Assembly: GCA_030913685.1 (NCBI GenBank)
Contig: CP133187.1
Location: 806,001-870,000 of the forward strand
Direction of reading: 5' to 3'
Source: Oscillospiraceae bacterium MB24-C1
GTDB lineage: Bacteria; Bacillota; Clostridia; Oscillospirales; Ruminococcaceae
DNA length: 64,000 nt
The translations under genes and the position numbers were made by a program. Of this stretch, positions 63,794 through 64,000 are shown piece by piece (within the stretch, counting starts at the first letter, position 1; the number at the start of each line of letters is the position of its first letter). The notes under the pieces are model-generated. The model was not told where the DNA came from and ran no database searches. It saw nothing but the letters and a program-made list of their open reading frames with translations.

Positions 63794-64000
63794 TTGGAAA
63801 ACATCTACGAAGAACATGCAAAAGTTTTTAAGGCGTTTTGCGACGAAAAACGTTTAAGAATTCTCGAGCTGTTACGCAGCGAGGAAAAATGCGCCTGTGT
63901 TTTGTTGGAGCAGTTGGATATAGGACAGTCGGGACTTTCTTATCACATGAAAATTTTGGTCGAGTCAGGCATAGTAGAGAGTCGGCAGGAAGGTAAATGG
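63794..64000 (+). CDS. ArsR/SmtB family metalloregulator; 3' end outside window
   Basis: 69 codons are visible, starting at a TTG 5 nt after GAGGTG. The winged helix-turn-helix is clear: A-F-C-D-E-K-R-L-R-I-L-E-L-L, then Q-S-G-L-S-Y-H-M-K-I-L. K-C-A-C-V-L in the third helix resembles the C-V-C metal site of ArsR-type sensors, so the inducer may be arsenite, another soft metal or a thiol-reactive compound. The regulated genes should follow beyond the window. The promoter-operator layout supports autorepression. Confidence 0.88.
   Translation, partial: MENIYEEHAKVFKAFCDEKRLRILELLRSEEKCACVLLEQLDIGQSGLSYHMKILVESGIVESRQEGKW

Noticed and set aside
1-64000. CRISPR arrays, tRNA or rRNA genes, insertion sequences, attachment sites, riboswitches
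   Set aside because: I looked for regular repeats, cloverleaf-like segments with T-arm text, transposase motifs and long structured leaders and saw none. A covariance-model scan would be needed to exclude small structured RNAs.

Overview
The window reads as a chromosome segment of an anaerobic, spore-forming, mid-GC Clostridia-type Firmicute. The evidence is a Csp-like germination protease, strong AGGAGG ribosome sites with frequent TTG and GTG starts, a flavodiiron protein, an Rnf-type membrane module, a MecA-like adaptor, a Bacillus-style pst-phoU-phoPR operon and an extracellular flavin reductase. No tRNA, rRNA, insertion sequence, prophage or CRISPR array was recognised. All family names come from reading the sequence; no search was run.

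Layout. 1-1279: 3' part of a subtilase. 1487-11674 (minus): a catabolic operon in transcription order HMG-CoA lyase-type enzyme, acylating aldehyde dehydrogenase, ThDP enzyme, TRAP transporter (Q, M, P), YdiB-like shikimate dehydrogenase, AEC carrier, TIM-barrel isomerase. 11925-16213 (minus): its probable regulators, namely a LysR protein, an orphan TRAP-type binding lipoprotein and a membrane-anchored AraC regulator. 16499-19356: TrkH/TrkA potassium uptake. 19515-22742: acetyltransferase-like membrane protein, cytidylate kinase-like protein and a two-component system, divergent from an RND efflux pair (23041-27603). 27817-34304 (minus): pstSCAB-phoU-phoPR behind a Pho box. 34536-36310: a second AEC carrier and a small surface or spore protein. 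36438-42338 (minus): cytidine deaminase, then deoD and a DUF4015 protein behind a divergent Rnf-like module. 42404-43751: MecA-like adaptor and rpe. 44571-48335 (minus): HtrA with a CssRS-like system. 48586-55890: ychF, patatin, DUF4438, a frameshifted membrane gene, FprA, CPBP protease, exonuclease III. 56616-64000: ion-transporter-like permease, DUF4317 protein, extracellular flavin reductase, soluble CZB chemoreceptor and the start of an ArsR gene.

How the genes work together. The first 16 kb looks like one regulon for an unidentified organic acid or sulfonate. TRAP uptake would feed a 2-oxo-acid decarboxylase or carboligase, an acylating dehydrogenase that conserves the aldehyde as a CoA thioester, and a lyase that releases acetyl-CoA or a relative. 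Two sensors, one cytosolic (LysR) and one at the cell surface (binding protein plus AraC), would control it.

The most unusual element is the Rnf-like set at 39082-42338. It keeps the C, D, E and A subunits but lacks RnfG and RnfB. By eye it has also lost all four intramembrane cysteines of A and E, the S-G-A-T flavin site of D and the glycine-rich flavin/NADH loop of C. It keeps two [4Fe-4S] motifs in C. I know of no described complex with this combination.
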